DNA of 64,000 nt from Pseudomonadota bacterium. GTDB taxonomy: Bacteria > Pseudomonadota > Gammaproteobacteria > Burkholderiales > Rhodocyclaceae. Of this stretch, positions 49,952-61,191 are shown one piece after another. Below the pieces are notes generated by a model, which had not been told where the DNA came from, ran no database searches, and was given only the letters and a program-made list of their open reading frames with translations. Each line of letters opens with the position of its first letter. The stretch's first letter is position 1. Position numbers and translations under genes: made by a program. Where the stretch lies: the NCBI GenBank assembly GCA_018241665.1, contig JAFEDK010000025.1, positions 62,001 to 126,000 of the forward strand, written 5' to 3'.

Positions 49952-52483
49952 TTACGGCGTGGGCCACAGGTCCACGGTGCCGAGTCCGGTCATCATCGGT
50001 GCCCGCTGCAGCAGGAAGGCTTCGGCCCGATCGGCCGGCAGGGGCTCGCTGATCAGGTAGCCCTGGATCTTCTCGCAGCCGATGCTGAGCAGGAACTTGA
50101 GCTGGGCTTCGGTTTCCACGCCCTCGGCGATCACCTCCAGCCCCATCTTGTGGGCCAGCAGCACCGTCACGTCGCAGATGTCCGCGTCGCTGGGGTCGGT
50201 CTCGATGTCCTTCACGAAGGAGCGATCGATCTTCAGGGTGCGGATCGGGAACAGCTTGAGATAGGCCAGCGACGAGTAGCCGGTGCCGAAATCGTCGATG
50301 GACAGGGTCAGGCCGCTCTCGGTGAGCGCCTTCATCACCTCGATGGTCTCGTCGGGGGACGCCATCGACACCGACTCGGTGACTTCCAGGTCGAGCAGCT
50401 CAGCCGGCAGGCCGTGGTATTCCAGCAGGTCATGGATGCGCCGCGGCAGGGTCTTGTCGAGGAATTGCCCGGTACTCAGGTTGATCGACATGCGGATCGC
50501 GCCGAGGCCCTTGTTGCGCCAGTCGCGCAGTTGCCGGCAGGCTTCCTGCAGTACCCAGTCGCCCAGCGCGTCAATGATGCCGGCTTCCTCGGCTACCGGG
50601 ATGAACTCGGACGGCGGGACCAGCCCGCGGGTCGGATGCTGCCAGCGCACCAGCGCCTCCACGCCGACCAGGCGACCGCTGCGCAGGTCCATCTGGGGCT
50701 GGTAGTACAGCACGAACTGCTCCCGCTCGAGGCCGATGCGCAGCTCCGATTCGAGGGCCAGGCGCTGGGCCGTGGCGGCGTTCATGCCTTCGGTGAAGAA
50801 CTGGTAGTTGCCGCGCCCCTTGGCCTTGGCGTAGTACATCGCCACGTCGGCGTTCTTCAGCAGGTCGCCGATTTCCAGTGCGTCGTCGGGGTACATGCAG
50901 ATGCCGATGCTCGGCGAGGTGCGCTGTTCCTGGCCGTTGATCAGGTAGGGGGCGGAGATCGCGCTGACGATCTTGTCGGCCACGTAGGCCGCGTCGGCCG
51001 GGGTGTCCACATCGGGCAGCACGACGACGAACTCGTCGCCGCCGAGGCGGGCCACGATGTCGCTCTTGCGGACCGTGCTGCTCAGGCGGTTGGCGACCTG
51101 GATCAGCAGTTCGTCGCCGACGTGGTGGCCGAGGGTGTCGTTGATGGCCTTGAAGCGATCCAGATCGATCAGCATCAGCGCCATCTGCATGCCGTTGCGG
51201 TGGCAGAAGCCGATCGCCTGCTCCAGCTTCTCGTTGAGGCTGAAGCGGTTGGGCAGGTTGGTCAGGGTGTCGTGGTGGGCCAGGTGGCGGATGCGCTCCT
51301 CGGAGGCCTTCAGCTCCGAGATGTCGATGAAGTTGCCGATGTAGTTCTGTACCTGGCCATTGGCGTCGCGAACCAGTGAGATCGACAGCCACTTGGGGTA
51401 GGGTTCGCCGTTCTTGCGCCGGTCCCACAGCTCGCCCTGCCAGGCGCCGCTGTGGTTCAGGCTGTCCCACATCTCTTTGTAGACTTCGGCCGGCGTGTTG
51501 CCGGCGGACAGCACGCGGGGATTCTGGCCGACGACTTCTTCCTGCTGGTAGCCGGTGAGCTTGGAGAACGCCTGGTTGGTGGCGACGATGCGGTTCTGCG
51601 CATCGGTGACGATGATCGCCTCGTTGCTGTTGGAGAACACCGTAGCCAGCAAGCGCAGGTGTTCCTCGGTGCTCTTGCGCTCGGTGATGTCCTGGACGGT
51701 GCCTTCGTAGCAGATGAACTCGCCCTCGGGGCCGCGTACCGTGTGGGCGTTCTCCGAGATCCAGATGATCGAGCCGTCGCAGCGGCGCACCAGGGATTCG
51801 AAATTGATGACTTCGCCGTGGCTTTCCATCAGGTGGCGGAAAGTGTGGCGGCGGCTCGGGTCCACGTAGAGCCGGCTCTCGATGTCCGACAGGTCGGCCA
51901 TCAGCTGCTGGGGCGTCTCATAGCCATACAGCCGGGCCAGGGCCGGGTTGGCGGCCAGGTAGCGGCCCTCGCGAGTGGTCTGGAAGATGCCTTCCGAGGC
52001 GTATTCGAAAATGTGGCGGTAGCGCAACTCGGTGCGCTCCAGCGCCTCCAGGGTGGCCCGCCGCGGGGTCACGTCCTCCACATAGCCCTCGATGACGATC
52101 TTGCCCTGCTCGTCGGGTACCGTGATGCCGCGCTCCAGTACCCACTTGGTGTGGCCGCTGGCGGTGGTGATGCGGTACTGCACCGCGAAGCGCTGGCCGT
52201 TGCGGGCAGCGCTGCGGATCTGCGCGCGGACCCGGGCGCGGTCGTCGGGATGGGTGATCTCTTCCCAGGAGATGCAGGCGTTATCGACGATCTCCGCCGG
52301 GGCGTAGCCGCACAGTTCGGCGCTGCCCTGGCTGACGAAGACCATCGTCCAGGAGGCGTCGTCCATGCAGCGATAGACCATGCCTTCCAGGTTGTTCACC
52401 AGTGTGTCGAGGATGCGCGTCCTGTCCACGGCCCGGGGCGTGAGGAGGCTGGTTCGACGGGGGCGTCCGAGTTGTGCTTGCAC
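49952..52483 (-). CDS. PAS-GGDEF-EAL cyclic-di-GMP enzyme
   Basis: 843 aa, no membrane helix. Three PAS/PAC segments (about 15-400), then GGDEF ([11 protein letters not shown] intact) and EAL ([15 protein letters not shown] intact, with [14 protein letters not shown] and DRSFVKDI). Both catalytic signatures look active, so it could make and/or degrade c-di-GMP under PAS control. The start is a GTG at 52483; no better start with a ribosome site is seen. An NtrC-like dyad and a weak sigma-54 match lie upstream. Confidence 0.92.
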   Translation of the reverse strand: MQAQLGRPRRTSLLTPRAVDRTRILDTLVNNLEGMVYRCMDDASWTMVFVSQGSAELCGYAPAEIVDNACISWEEITHPDDRARVRAQIRSAARNGQRFAVQYRITTASGHTKWVLERGITVPDEQGKIVIEGYVEDVTPRRATLEALERTELRYRHIFEYASEGIFQTTREGRYLAANPALARLYGYETPQQLMADLSDIESRLYVDPSRRHTFRHLMESHGEVINFESLVRRCDGSIIWISENAHTVRGPEGEFICYEGTVQDITERKSTEEHLRLLATVFSNSNEAIIVTDAQNRIVATNQAFSKLTGYQQEEVVGQNPRVLSAGNTPAEVYKEMWDSLNHSGAWQGELWDRRKNGEPYPKWLSISLVRDANGQVQNYIGNFIDISELKASEERIRHLAHHDTLTNLPNRFSLNEKLEQAIGFCHRNGMQMALMLIDLDRFKAINDTLGHHVGDELLIQVANRLSSTVRKSDIVARLGGDEFVVVLPDVDTPADAAYVADKIVSAISAPYLINGQEQRTSPSIGICMYPDDALEIGDLLKNADVAMYYAKAKGRGNYQFFTEGMNAATAQRLALESELRIGLEREQFVLYYQPQMDLRSGRLVGVEALVRWQHPTRGLVPPSEFIPVAEEAGIIDALGDWVLQEACRQLRDWRNKGLGAIRMSINLSTGQFLDKTLPRRIHDLLEYHGLPAELLDLEVTESVSMASPDETIEVMKALTESGLTLSIDDFGTGYSSLAYLKLFPIRTLKIDRSFVKDIETDPSDADICDVTVLLAHKMGLEVIAEGVETEAQLKFLLSIGCEKIQGYLISEPLPADRAEAFLLQRAPMMTGLGTVDLWPTP

Positions 52484-52526
52484 GGTGATGGCCTGCGAAG
52501 AGCTGCAATAGAGGATGGCTACACTT

Positions 52527-52545
52527 CAGCAAACACCATGCCCGC
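52527..52545 (-). promoter_or_regulatory. Weak sigma-54-like element upstream of the GGDEF-EAL gene
   Basis: Minus strand: GGGCATGGTGTTTGCTG has the correct GG-N10-GC and a perfect TTGCT, but GGGCAT instead of TGGCAC at -24. Confidence 0.35.
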
Positions 52546-52582
52546 TCGTAGGCCATGTCCGTGGCTGGAAATCTCCGGAAAA

Positions 52583-52599
52583 CGCACCGTGATGGTGCG
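52583..52599. promoter_or_regulatory. NtrC-like dyad
   Basis: CGCACC-N5-GGTGCG keeps the GCACC-N5-GGTGC core of NtrC sites. It is centred about 73 bp upstream of the transcript start predicted from the weak sigma-54 element. Confidence 0.4.
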
Positions 52600-52958
52600 A
52601 TATTGAGGTGTGGTGTACTGCAGTAAGGCCAAAATCCTGTCGAAAAAGTCAGTTTGTCGACAAAATCACTGAGCATTTTTGAATTTTTTCATTTTTGATG
52701 AGTGAAGCACTTCATATCCCGATTGAAAACCGGATTCGCAGCCGTACAGGCTTGATACGGCTCGTTCTGCCCATTGCGGCCGTTCGTTCGTTGGTTGTTC
52801 TTGGACTCCGTTTGGTCAGCTCTGCTTAGTGTCTGGGGGCCTGGCCCCGATCGCATGGCACAGGACCTGCATTTAGGCCTGCAAGGACTCCTCCCTGTGC
52901 TGTTTTCCACGCCAGAGCTGGCGTGGAGAAGGCAAGGCCACGAACACGGTGATTCAGA
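52600..52958. other. AT-rich intergenic region between the GGDEF-EAL and Aer-like genes
   Basis: Markedly AT-rich from 52620 to 52760. A 43-codon ORF (52698-52829) lacks a ribosome site and the genome's usual GC-ending codons. A perfect hairpin CCACGCCA-GAGC-TGGCGTGG is at 52907-52926, just before the chemoreceptor gene. The region probably holds its promoter. Confidence 0.5.
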
Positions 52959-54593
52959 ATGCGCACGAACCTTCCCATTACAAACATCGAAACACTGCTT
53001 CCTGAAGGCGAGTTCATCTATTCCCGCACCGACCTCCACGGCAGCATCGTCGAGGCCAACGAGGCCTTCGCCAACATCAGCGGCTATCAACGGGAGGCCA
53101 TGCTCGGCCAGCCGCACAACATGGTGCGCCACCCCGACATGCCGAAGGAGGCCTTCGCCGACATGTGGCAGGACCTCAAGGCCGGCCTGCCGTGGCGCGG
53201 CCTGGTGAAGAACCGGCGTAGCGACGGTGGCTACTACTGGGTGGTGGCGAATGCCTCGCCGGTGCGCGAAAACGGCCGGGTGGTCGGCTTCCAGTCGGTA
53301 CGCTCGCGGCCGTCGCGGGAGGATGTACGGGCGGCGGAGGAGGCCTACCGGCGCGTGCGTGATGGTGACCGCTCGATCCGTATCGAACATGGCCGGGTCG
53401 TGCCGGCGCGCCGCTCGCCGTGGGCGGTGCTCACGTCGGCGCAGGTCCAGCTGCTGGGGGCGGGCGGCCTGCTGTTGGTGCTGGCGGCCGGCGCCGTGGC
53501 GCAGAGCCTCGTCAGCCTGCCCTTCCTGCGCGAATTCATGCTCGGCGCAGGCGGGCTGGGCCTGCTGTGGGGGCTGTGTTTCCTGTTCGGTTTCGTGCCG
53601 GGCCTGGCGCGGGACGCCGCCGCGCTGCATGCTTACCTCGGTCGCCTGCTTGCCACCGGAGACCTGCGCCAGCGCTTCGAGCTGTCACGTCATGACGTGC
53701 TCGGCGAGATTGCCCGCGACGCGGACCGCTTCGTGTCATCGGTGCAGGCCACGGTGCAGGGCATGGGTGATACGGCCAAGCAGGTGGCGGTGGTGTCCGG
53801 CGAGGTGGCCTCGGGCGTCAGCAACGTGAACGAGGCGGCGCGGGTGCAGAGCGACGCGACTTCGTCGGCGGCGGCCGGCATCCAGCAGATCACCGTGGCG
53901 ATCGGCGAGGTGGCCGAGCACGCCGGTGCCACCCGCGGCGCGGCGCAGACCGCCAGCGAGGTGTCGGAGCGCGGTGGCCAGGTGTCGGCCAAGGCCTGCG
54001 ACATGATCATGATCCTGGCCGATACGGTGCGCGATGCGGCCGGGCAGGTGGAACTGCTCGGCCAGCAGTCGGTGGAGATCTCGCGCATCACCGGGGTGAT
54101 CCGCGAGATTGCCGACCAGACCAACCTGCTGGCGCTCAATGCGGCCATCGAGGCGGCGCGGGCCGGCGAGCAGGGCCGCGGTTTCGCGGTGGTGGCCGAC
54201 GAAGTGCGCAAGCTGGCCGAGCGTACCGGCAAGGCGACCCAGGAAATCAGCACGATGGTGGCCGGCATCCAAAGCGAGACCCAGAAGGCGGTGGACGGCA
54301 TGCGCGACGGCGCCGGCCAGGTGCGCGACGGCGTGCTGCTGGTACAGGGCGCGCAGAGTGCGCTGCAGGAGATCAACGCCCAGATGGGGCGCACCCTCGG
54401 CATGGTGAACGACATCACCCATTCATCCGCCGAGCAGCGCAGCGCGATGACGTTGATGGCGCAGAACATCGAGCGGGTGGCGTCGATGACCGACCAGAAC
54501 GTGGCGGTGGTCAGCCAGACCCAGAGCGCGGTGGCGAGCCTGGATCAGTCGGTGGACCGCATGAGCAAGGCGATCGGCCAGTTCGTGGTGTGA
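52959..54593 (+). CDS. Aer-like PAS chemoreceptor (methyl-accepting chemotaxis protein)
   Basis: 544 aa. The N-terminal PAS domain has the Aer-type sequence [48 protein letters not shown] (about 18-65). Two adjacent membrane helices follow (about 160-210), then a HAMP-like segment and a signalling domain with [43 protein letters not shown]. It probably senses redox or oxygen through PAS-bound FAD for aerotaxis. The ribosome site is weak. Confidence 0.92.
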   Translation: MRTNLPITNIETLLPEGEFIYSRTDLHGSIVEANEAFANISGYQREAMLGQPHNMVRHPDMPKEAFADMWQDLKAGLPWRGLVKNRRSDGGYYWVVANASPVRENGRVVGFQSVRSRPSREDVRAAEEAYRRVRDGDRSIRIEHGRVVPARRSPWAVLTSAQVQLLGAGGLLLVLAAGAVAQSLVSLPFLREFMLGAGGLGLLWGLCFLFGFVPGLARDAAALHAYLGRLLATGDLRQRFELSRHDVLGEIARDADRFVSSVQATVQGMGDTAKQVAVVSGEVASGVSNVNEAARVQSDATSSAAAGIQQITVAIGEVAEHAGATRGAAQTASEVSERGGQVSAKACDMIMILADTVRDAAGQVELLGQQSVEISRITGVIREIADQTNLLALNAAIEAARAGEQGRGFAVVADEVRKLAERTGKATQEISTMVAGIQSETQKAVDGMRDGAGQVRDGVLLVQGAQSALQEINAQMGRTLGMVNDITHSSAEQRSAMTLMAQNIERVASMTDQNVAVVSQTQSAVASLDQSVDRMSKAIGQFVV

Positions 54594-54615
54594 GCCGTGG
54601 CCGGCCGCGCCGCCT

Positions 54616-55002
54616 TCAGTGCAGGGTGCGCGGCATGGCCAGCGTGAATTCGGGGATGTCCGCGTCGAAAGGCGTGCCGTCCTCGGCGACCATCTGGTAG
54701 CTGCCCTTCATCGTGCCGACCGGCGTGGCGATGGTGCAGCCGCTGGTGTATTCGAAGGACTGGCCGGGCTGCAGTACCGGCTGCTGGCCGATCACGCCGG
54801 CACCCTGGACTTCCTGCACCGTGCCTTCGGCATCGGCGATGATCCAGTGGCGGCTGACCAGCTGGGCGCTGATGCGGCCGACGTTGCGGATGGTGATGTG
54901 ATAGGCGAACACGTAGCGGTTCGCCTCCAGGTCCGATTGCTCTTCGATGAAGCGGGAAACCGCGGTGACCTCGATGGCTTCCTGGTCGATGGCGCTTGTC
55001 AT
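54616..55002 (-). CDS. apaG: ApaG protein
   Basis: 128 aa, the usual length. Fibronectin-like fold with YVFAYHITIRNVGRISAQLVSRHWIIADAEGTVQEVQGAGVIGQQPVLQPGQSFEYTSGCTIATPVGTMKGSYQMV, where the G-x-G-V-x-G-x-x-P motif is diagnostic. Its exact function is unsettled. It diverges from rpe, the usual apaG-rpe-gph-trp neighbourhood of betaproteobacteria, and is convergent with the Aer-like gene, 22 bp away. Confidence 0.93.
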   Translation of the reverse strand: MTSAIDQEAIEVTAVSRFIEEQSDLEANRYVFAYHITIRNVGRISAQLVSRHWIIADAEGTVQEVQGAGVIGQQPVLQPGQSFEYTSGCTIATPVGTMKGSYQMVAEDGTPFDADIPEFTLAMPRTLH

Positions 55003-55165
55003 TTTTGTTGGGTGCTCGGGTTGGGGAGCGCTTATTGAAACTGAATTGCCCTGTAGCTGCAACCGCAGCGGCGGGGCCCGGGTACCCCGCCGACGCGCGT
55101 TGGCGGAGGCGGAGCGGGGCGGGTAGACTATGGCCCCTCCCGCGTCTCCCCCGCCAGGATTCAAC

Positions 55166-55858
55166 ATGACCTTCCGCATTGCCCCCAGCATTCTGTCCGC
55201 CGATTTCGCCAAGCTCGGCGAGGAGGTTGCCAACGTGATCGCCTCCGGCGCCGACTGGATCCACTTCGACGTGATGGACAACCATTACGTGCCGAACCTG
55301 ACCATCGGCCCGCTGGTCTGCGAGGCGATCCGTCCTTACACCACGGCGCCCATCGACGTGCATCTGATGGTCAAGCCGGTGGACCGTATCGTGCCGGACT
55401 TCGCCAAGGCCGGGGCCAACGTGATCACCTTCCACCCGGAAGCCTCCGAGCACGTCGATCGCACGCTCGGCCTGATCCGCGACAGCGGTTGCCAGGCCGG
55501 CCTGGTGTTCAACCCGGCGACGCCCCTCAACTGGATGGACCACGTGATGGACAAGCTCGACGTGGTGTTGGTGATGAGTGTGAACCCGGGCTTCGGCGGC
55601 CAGTCCTTCATTCCCGGCGCTCTCGACAAGCTGCGCGAGGCCCGCGCCAAGATCGACGCCTACGCCGAGCGCAGCGGCCGCAAGATCCTGCTGGAGATCG
55701 ATGGTGGCGTGAAGGTCGGCAACATCGCCGAGATCGCCCGCGCCGGTGCCGACACCTTCGTGGCCGGTTCGGCTGTTTTCGGGGCCGGCAAGGACAGCGA
55801 CCCGCAGCGCTACAACTCCGTGATCGGCGATCTGCGCGGCGCGCTGGCCGGCGTCTGA
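55166..55858 (+). CDS. rpe: Ribulose-phosphate 3-epimerase
   Basis: 230 aa. Motifs are [62 protein letters not shown] and [11 protein letters not shown]. It interconverts ribulose 5-phosphate and xylulose 5-phosphate in the pentose phosphate and Calvin pathways. ATG 55166 begins the conserved protein. Its 3' end overlaps the convergent glxA-like gene by 49 bp, and gph, normally next, is displaced by the glxA/MFS pair. Confidence 0.95.
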   Translation: MTFRIAPSILSADFAKLGEEVANVIASGADWIHFDVMDNHYVPNLTIGPLVCEAIRPYTTAPIDVHLMVKPVDRIVPDFAKAGANVITFHPEASEHVDRTLGLIRDSGCQAGLVFNPATPLNWMDHVMDKLDVVLVMSVNPGFGGQSFIPGALDKLREARAKIDAYAERSGRKILLEIDGGVKVGNIAEIARAGADTFVAGSAVFGAGKDSDPQRYNSVIGDLRGALAGV

Positions 55859-56805
55859 TCTTCTTCCACACGGCCGCGCCGCCGGGCTGACGGCGGCACG
55901 CCGTGAATCCGCAGGAAGGCGCGGCGCATCCGTTCCGCGTCGCCGAAGCCGCAGCTGCGCGCCACCGCCTGTACCGACGCGCTGCCGCTCTCCAGCGCCG
56001 CGGCGGCGGCTTCGACCCTTAGCCGCTCGACCGCCCGGGCCGGCGTCACTCCCATCTCCGTTTTGAAGCGCCGCGCGAAGTGGCGCGGGCTCATGCACGC
56101 CCGTGCGGCGAGTTCGTCCACGTCGAGGCGCGCCTGCAGGTTGTGCCGGACGTAATCCAGCAAGTCCGTGAAGGTGCCGCCGGCCACCTGCATGCCGGCG
56201 ATTTCGGAGAACTGCGACTGCCCGCCGGGGCGCCGGTAATACACCACCAGCTGCCGCGCCACCTGGCGCGCGACGCTGTCGCCGAGGTCGTCGGCGATCA
56301 GCGCGAGGCTCAGGTCGATGCCCGCGGTGATGCCCGCCGAGGTCCACAACTTGCCGTCGCGGATGTAGATCCGGTCCGCGTCCAGGCTGACCTGCGGAAA
56401 GCGCTGCGCGAAGGACGGGGAGCGCCGCCAGTGGGTGGTGGCGCGGCGGCCGTCGAGCAGGCCGGCCGCGGCCAGCAGCCAGGCCCCCGAGCACACGCTG
56501 GCGGCCCGCCGGGCGGCCGTGCAGGCGGCGCCGACGAAGGCGAGGGTGGCGGCATCGGCCGAGGCCGCATCCACGCCGTCGCCGCCCGCCACCAGCAGGG
56601 TATCGATGGCGTCGCTGGCCGCCGCCGCGCGGGTCAGCAGCTGGATGCCGCCGGAGCTCGCCACCGGGCCGCCCGCGAGGGACAGCGCTTCCAGTTGGTA
56701 GCTGCCGGGCATGACGCCGTTGGCGGCTTCGAAGGCGCTCAGCGGGCCGGCGGCGTCGAGCAACTGGAAGCCGGGATAGACGAGGAGGGCGATGCTGCGC
56801 GTCAT
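55810..56805 (-). CDS. GlxA-family transcriptional regulator (DJ-1/PfpI + AraC)
   Basis: 331 aa. N-terminal DJ-1/PfpI-like domain ([43 protein letters not shown] with a nucleophile-position cysteine near 104). C-terminal AraC HTH ([28 protein letters not shown]). It probably controls the divergent MFS gene. Its last ~16 codons overlap the 3' end of rpe on the other strand. Confidence 0.9.
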   Translation of the reverse strand: MTRSIALLVYPGFQLLDAAGPLSAFEAANGVMPGSYQLEALSLAGGPVASSGGIQLLTRAAAASDAIDTLLVAGGDGVDAASADAATLAFVGAACTAARRAASVCSGAWLLAAAGLLDGRRATTHWRRSPSFAQRFPQVSLDADRIYIRDGKLWTSAGITAGIDLSLALIADDLGDSVARQVARQLVVYYRRPGGQSQFSEIAGMQVAGGTFTDLLDYVRHNLQARLDVDELAARACMSPRHFARRFKTEMGVTPARAVERLRVEAAAAALESGSASVQAVARSCGFGDAERMRRAFLRIHGVPPSARRRGRVEEDQTPASAPRRSPITEL

Positions 56806-56890
56806 GGCAGAAAAAGTGGTTTGTTGGTCATTTCTGCCATGACTCTAGCCTGCGACGATGGGGCTGTCCAAATTTCCGGAGTCCCGCCCC

Positions 56891-58057
56891 ATGAACCGCA
56901 ACGTCCTCCTGCTGGCCCTGTGCCAGGCCTTGACGATGACCGTCATCGGCTTCGTGCTGGCCGCGTCGGTGTCGATCAGCCACAACCTGTCGGTGGCGGC
57001 CGGCCTGGCGACCGTGCCGCTGGCCGCCCAATACCTGGCGACGCTGCTTGCGCTGCAGGTCGCCGCCCGCCTGCTGGCGCGCTTCGGCCGGCAGAAGATC
57101 TTCGTGGCCGGTGCCCTGTGCGGCGCGGCCGGCCTGGGCCTGGCTGCGCTGGCCGTGGCGCTGGGCCATTTCCCGCTGTTCGTGCTGGCCGGCATCGGCA
57201 TCGGCGTGCAGGGGGCGACCGGCCAGTATTACCGTTTCGCCGCGCTGGAGGCCGTGCCCGCCGCGGAGCGTGGGCTGGCGGTATCGCTGACCCTCAGCGG
57301 CGGGGTGCTGGCGGCCTTCCTCGGTCCCTTCCTGGCCCGCGAGACGCGCCAGCTGTTCGACACCCCGTTCGTCGCCAGCTTCCTGATCCTCGCCGGGCTG
57401 TCGTTGCTGGCGGCGGTGCTGGCCGGCCAGCTGCGCCTGCCGGCACCGGCTGCGTGCGTTGCCGGCCCGTCCCGCCCCATCGCAGCGATCCTGCGCGACG
57501 GGCGGGTGCGCCTGGCGCTGGCGGCCGGCGCAGTGGGCTATGGCGTGATGAACCTGCTGATGACCGCCACGCCGCTGGCCATGCTGTGCGCCCGGCTGGA
57601 TTTCGACGCCACAGCTGAGGTGATCCAGTGGCACCTGCTGGCAATGTTCGCGCCATCCTTCGTCACCGGCCACCTGATCCGCCGCTGGGGCAGCCTGCCG
57701 GTGATGCTGGCCGGCTGCGTCGCGCTGCTGCTGGCGGTCGGGGTGGCGCTGGGCGGCGATGCGCTGGGGCATTTCCAGCTGGCCCTGGTCGGCGTCGGGC
57801 TGGGCTGGAACTTCCTCTACGTGGGCGCCACGACGCGGCTCGCCGAATGCTGGCAGGAGGCCGACCGGGCGCGCCTGCAGGCCCTCAACGACAGCCTGGT
57901 GTTCCTCGTCGTGTGTGTGGCCACCTTTGCCGCCGGACCGCTGGTCGATGGGATGGGCTGGGAGCGGGTCAATCTGCTGGCGTCGCTGCCCGTGCTGATG
58001 GTCGCGGCGGCGGTGTTGCGTGCGTGGCGCCGGCCGGTGCTGGCGCCGTCGGCCTGA
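56891..58057 (+). CDS. Major facilitator superfamily transporter
   Basis: 388 aa with about twelve hydrophobic helices. Motif-A-like sequence between helices 2 and 3 (ARLLARFGRQKIFVAGAL) and YRFAALEAVPAAERGLAVSLTLSGGVLAAFLGP resemble YbjJ/putative drug exporter groups. ATG 56891 is chosen because GGAG lies 9 nt upstream; ATG 56858 has no ribosome site. It is divergent from the GlxA-family regulator. The substrate is unknown. Confidence 0.87.
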   Translation: MNRNVLLLALCQALTMTVIGFVLAASVSISHNLSVAAGLATVPLAAQYLATLLALQVAARLLARFGRQKIFVAGALCGAAGLGLAALAVALGHFPLFVLAGIGIGVQGATGQYYRFAALEAVPAAERGLAVSLTLSGGVLAAFLGPFLARETRQLFDTPFVASFLILAGLSLLAAVLAGQLRLPAPAACVAGPSRPIAAILRDGRVRLALAAGAVGYGVMNLLMTATPLAMLCARLDFDATAEVIQWHLLAMFAPSFVTGHLIRRWGSLPVMLAGCVALLLAVGVALGGDALGHFQLALVGVGLGWNFLYVGATTRLAECWQEADRARLQALNDSLVFLVVCVATFAAGPLVDGMGWERVNLLASLPVLMVAAAVLRAWRRPVLAPSA

Positions 58058-58116
58058 TCTCCCTTATCCTGCGCCTCCGGGGGCGGCAGGCGCCGCCCCC
58101 GTTCCCGTACCGCCTC

Positions 58117-58815
58117 ATGAGTTCCGTAATGTCTGCTGCCCTTGCCCCCGCTTCCCGCGCCGTCCGTGCCGTGCTGTTCGACCTGGACGGCACCCTGCTC
58201 GATTCCATCCCCGACCTGTCGGAAGCCTGCCGGCGCATGATGCTGGAACTCGGCCGCCCGCCCCACGACATCGAGGTGATCCGCACTTTCGTCGGCAAGG
58301 GCATGCTCAACCTGGTGCGGCGCTGCCTGGAGGAGAGCGGCTCGGCCGGCGAGGCGGAGATCGATGCGGCGGTGGCCGCCTTCCGCCGCCACTACGCCGA
58401 TGTGAACGGCGAATGCACGCTGATCTACGACGGCGTCGTGCCGGCGCTGGAGGCCCTGCGCGAGCGTGGCGTGGCGATGGCCTGCGTGACCAACAAGCCG
58501 ACCGCCTTCACCGGGCCGCTGCTTGAACGGATGGGCATCGCCGGTTTCTTCGGCGCCACCGTCAGCGGCGACACGCTGGCCGACAAGAAGCCCCACCCGG
58601 CGCCGCTGCTGCACGCCTGCGCACTGCTCGGTGCGGCGGCGGACGAATCCCTGATGATCGGCGACTCCGCCAACGACGCCGAAGCCGCCCGCGCCGCCGG
58701 CATGCCGGTGCTGCTCGTCACCTATGGCTACAGCGAGGGCGTGGCGGTGGACAGCATCGAATGCGACGGGCTACTATCGAGCCTCGTCGATGCGCTGCCG
58801 CGCATTCTCGGCTGA
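58117..58815 (+). CDS. gph: Phosphoglycolate phosphatase (HAD family)
   Basis: 232 aa. HAD motif I VLFDLDGTLLDSIPDL, motif II VTNKPTAFTGPLL, motif III lysine in DKKPHPAPL, and motif IV MIGDSANDAEAARAAGM. Its position before trpE is the standard betaproteobacterial order. ATG 58117 or 58129 are both possible; neither has a strong ribosome site. It dephosphorylates 2-phosphoglycolate. Confidence 0.92.
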   Translation: MSSVMSAALAPASRAVRAVLFDLDGTLLDSIPDLSEACRRMMLELGRPPHDIEVIRTFVGKGMLNLVRRCLEESGSAGEAEIDAAVAAFRRHYADVNGECTLIYDGVVPALEALRERGVAMACVTNKPTAFTGPLLERMGIAGFFGATVSGDTLADKKPHPAPLLHACALLGAAADESLMIGDSANDAEAARAAGMPVLLVTYGYSEGVAVDSIECDGLLSSLVDALPRILG

Positions 58816-59006
58816 ATCCAACGGATCCCAACATCATCGTGACCCGCAAGCGCGTGTTCTTCGTAGAGGAGTTCCCTGCCGTTCGTATCCCCCGCTCTGG
58901 CGGATGCGGCGGCCGGTCATGGCTGCTCGCCTGAGCTGCCCAGAACTGTCGCGGGCCTGCCCCGTGATACCCTCGCGAAAAAGCACCACGCCCTTCCGGA
59001 GTCTCC

Positions 59007-60479
59007 ATGACCGAAGCCGAATTCCACGCCCTGGCCGCCCAGGGTTTCAACCGTATCCCGGTTACCGTCGAAACCTTCGCGGATCTCGACACCCCCCTTT
59101 CCGTCTATCTCAAGCTGGCCAACGCGCCCAATACCTACCTGCTCGAATCCGTGCAGGGCGGCGAGCGTTTTGGCCGCTATTCCATCATCGGCCTGTCCGC
59201 CCCGACGCGCATCGAGGTGCATGGCCGCTCGGTGCTGCTGCTGACCAACGACCGCGTTGTGGAGCGCCGCGACGGCGGCGATCCGCTCGAGTACATCGCC
59301 GAGTTCATGGAGCGCATCAAGGTGCCGCCGCGCGCGCGCCTGCCGCGCTTCGCCGGTGGCCTGGTGGGCTGCTTCGGCTATGACACGGTGCGCTACATCG
59401 AGCCGCGCCTGGCCAAGACCGAAAAGAAGGACGTGCTCGGCACCCCGGACATCCTGCTGCTGCTGTCCGAGGAAATCGCCATCGTCGACAACCTGTCCGG
59501 CAAGCTGACCCTGGTGGTGTATGCCGAGCCGGGCGTGCCTAACGCCTACGGCCGCGCGCAGAAGCGCCTGAAGGAGCTGGTCGGCAAGCTGCGCGAGCCG
59601 GTGTCGGTGCCCGTCGAAGTCCGCGCCGAGCCGTCCGAGCCGGTGTCGAGCTTCGGCGAAGAGGCCTTCAAGGCCGCCGTGCAGAAGGGCAAGGACTACA
59701 TCGTCGAGGGCGACATCATGCAGGTGGTGCTCAGCCAGCGCATGAGCAAGCCCTTCGGCGCCAGCCCGCTGGCCCTGTACCGGGCGATCCGCAGCCTCAA
59801 CCCGTCGCCCTACATGTTCTATTTCAACTTCGAGGACTTCCAGGTGGTCGGCGCGTCGCCGGAGATCCTGGTGCGCCTCGAGGACAAGGACGTCACCGTG
59901 CGTCCGATCGCCGGCACCCGCAAGCGCGGCGCGACCCACGACGAGGACCAGGCACTGGAGCAGGAACTGCTGGCCGACGAGAAGGAGCGTGCCGAGCACT
60001 TGCAGCTCCTCGACCTTGGCCGCAACGACTGTGGCCGCGTCGCCAAGACCGGCTCGGTGCGCGTCACCGAGCAGTTCACGGTGGAACGCTACTCCCACGT
60101 GATGCACATCGTCTCCAATGTGGAAGGCAAGCTGAAGGACGGCCTCAATCCGCTGGCCGTGCTGCGCGCCACCTTCCCGGCCGGCACCGTGTCCGGCGCG
60201 CCCAAGCTGCGCGCGATGGAGATCATCGACGAGCTGGAGCCCACCAAGCGCGGCATCTACGCCGGCTCGGTCGGCTACATCGGCTTTCATGGCGACATGG
60301 ACCTGGCCATCGCGATCCGCACCGCGGTGCTGAAGGACGGGCAGATCCACGTGCAGGCGGGCGCCGGCATCGTTGCCGACTCCGACCCCCAGGCCGAATG
60401 GGTGGAAACCCAGACCAAGGCGCGCGCCATGCTGCGCGCCGCCGAGATCGCCGAGGCCGGGCTCGATACGGCCCTGTAA
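59007..60479 (+). CDS. trpE: Anthranilate synthase component I
   Basis: 490 aa. The N-terminal tryptophan-feedback region includes [19 protein letters not shown] (the LLES motif). The chorismate-binding catalytic part has [83 protein letters not shown] and [17 protein letters not shown]. With TrpG it makes anthranilate from chorismate and glutamine. The 190-bp region upstream showed no Trp-rich leader peptide. Confidence 0.96.
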   Translation: MTEAEFHALAAQGFNRIPVTVETFADLDTPLSVYLKLANAPNTYLLESVQGGERFGRYSIIGLSAPTRIEVHGRSVLLLTNDRVVERRDGGDPLEYIAEFMERIKVPPRARLPRFAGGLVGCFGYDTVRYIEPRLAKTEKKDVLGTPDILLLLSEEIAIVDNLSGKLTLVVYAEPGVPNAYGRAQKRLKELVGKLREPVSVPVEVRAEPSEPVSSFGEEAFKAAVQKGKDYIVEGDIMQVVLSQRMSKPFGASPLALYRAIRSLNPSPYMFYFNFEDFQVVGASPEILVRLEDKDVTVRPIAGTRKRGATHDEDQALEQELLADEKERAEHLQLLDLGRNDCGRVAKTGSVRVTEQFTVERYSHVMHIVSNVEGKLKDGLNPLAVLRATFPAGTVSGAPKLRAMEIIDELEPTKRGIYAGSVGYIGFHGDMDLAIAIRTAVLKDGQIHVQAGAGIVADSDPQAEWVETQTKARAMLRAAEIAEAGLDTAL

Positions 60480-60561
60480 GCACAGAGAACGCCGCGGCCC
60501 GGCTGGCCCTGCGCGTCGCCCCGCGATGCCCGGCCACCCCGGCCCGACACCCATCAACGGC

Positions 60562-60580
60562 CCCCGCCCAGCCGGCGGGG
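60562..60580. other. GC-rich hairpin between trpE and trpG
   Basis: CCCCGCC-CAGCC-GGCGGGG in the 127-bp trpE-trpG gap. It lacks a T-run, so it is more likely an mRNA processing or stability structure than a terminator. Confidence 0.5.
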
Positions 60581-60606
60581 CGCCGCTCCGGAAAGGATGT
60601 GCAGCC

Positions 60607-61179
60607 ATGCTGCTGATGATCGACAACTACGACAGCTTCACCTACAACCTCGTGCAGTACTTTGGCGAACTGGGCGCCGACGTGCAGGTGTATCGCAACG
60701 ACGAGATCACCCTCGAGCAGATCGCCCAGCTCAAGCCCGCCCAGCTCGTCGTCTCCCCCGGCCCGTGTTCGCCGGCGGAGGCGGGCATCTCGGTGGCGGC
60801 GATCAAGGAATTCGCCGGCAAGATCCCGCTGCTCGGCGTGTGCCTCGGCCACCAGAGCATCGGCGCGGCCTTCGGCGGCAAGATCATCCACGCCAAGAAG
60901 CTGATGCACGGCAAGGTCTCGCCGGTCCATCACCTGGACAAGGGCGTCTTCAAGGGCCTGCCCAACCCGCTGACCTGCACCCGCTACCACTCCCTGGCCA
61001 TCGAGCGCGAAAGCCTGCCCGACTGCCTGGAGGTTACCGCGTGGACCGACGACGGCGAGATCATGGGTGTGCGCCACAAGACGCTGTTCGTCGAGGGCGT
61101 GCAGTTCCACCCGGAATCCATCCTCACCGAGCGCGGCCACGACCTGCTGCGCAACTTCCTCGAACAATCCCAAGCCTGA
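60607..61179 (+). CDS. trpG: Anthranilate synthase component II (glutamine amidotransferase)
   Basis: 190 aa. Class I amidotransferase with [19 protein letters not shown], the oxyanion/nucleophile block [16 protein letters not shown] (Cys near 79), and the catalytic HPE in [14 protein letters not shown]. It provides ammonia to TrpE and may also serve p-aminobenzoate synthesis. GGAAAGGATG lies upstream of the ATG. trpD follows after 12 bp. Confidence 0.96.
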   Translation: MLLMIDNYDSFTYNLVQYFGELGADVQVYRNDEITLEQIAQLKPAQLVVSPGPCSPAEAGISVAAIKEFAGKIPLLGVCLGHQSIGAAFGGKIIHAKKLMHGKVSPVHHLDKGVFKGLPNPLTCTRYHSLAIERESLPDCLEVTAWTDDGEIMGVRHKTLFVEGVQFHPESILTERGHDLLRNFLEQSQA

Positions 61180-61191
61180 CCGGAGCTGGCC

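Noticed and set aside
52698-52829. 43-codon ORF beginning MSEALHIPIEN in the AT-rich region
   Set aside because: No ribosome site, codon use unlike the genome, no recognisable family; kept only as a note in the intergenic entry.
58816-59006. Possible trp leader peptide/attenuator before trpE
   Set aside because: No short ORF with clustered Trp codons and no terminator hairpin with a T-run was found.
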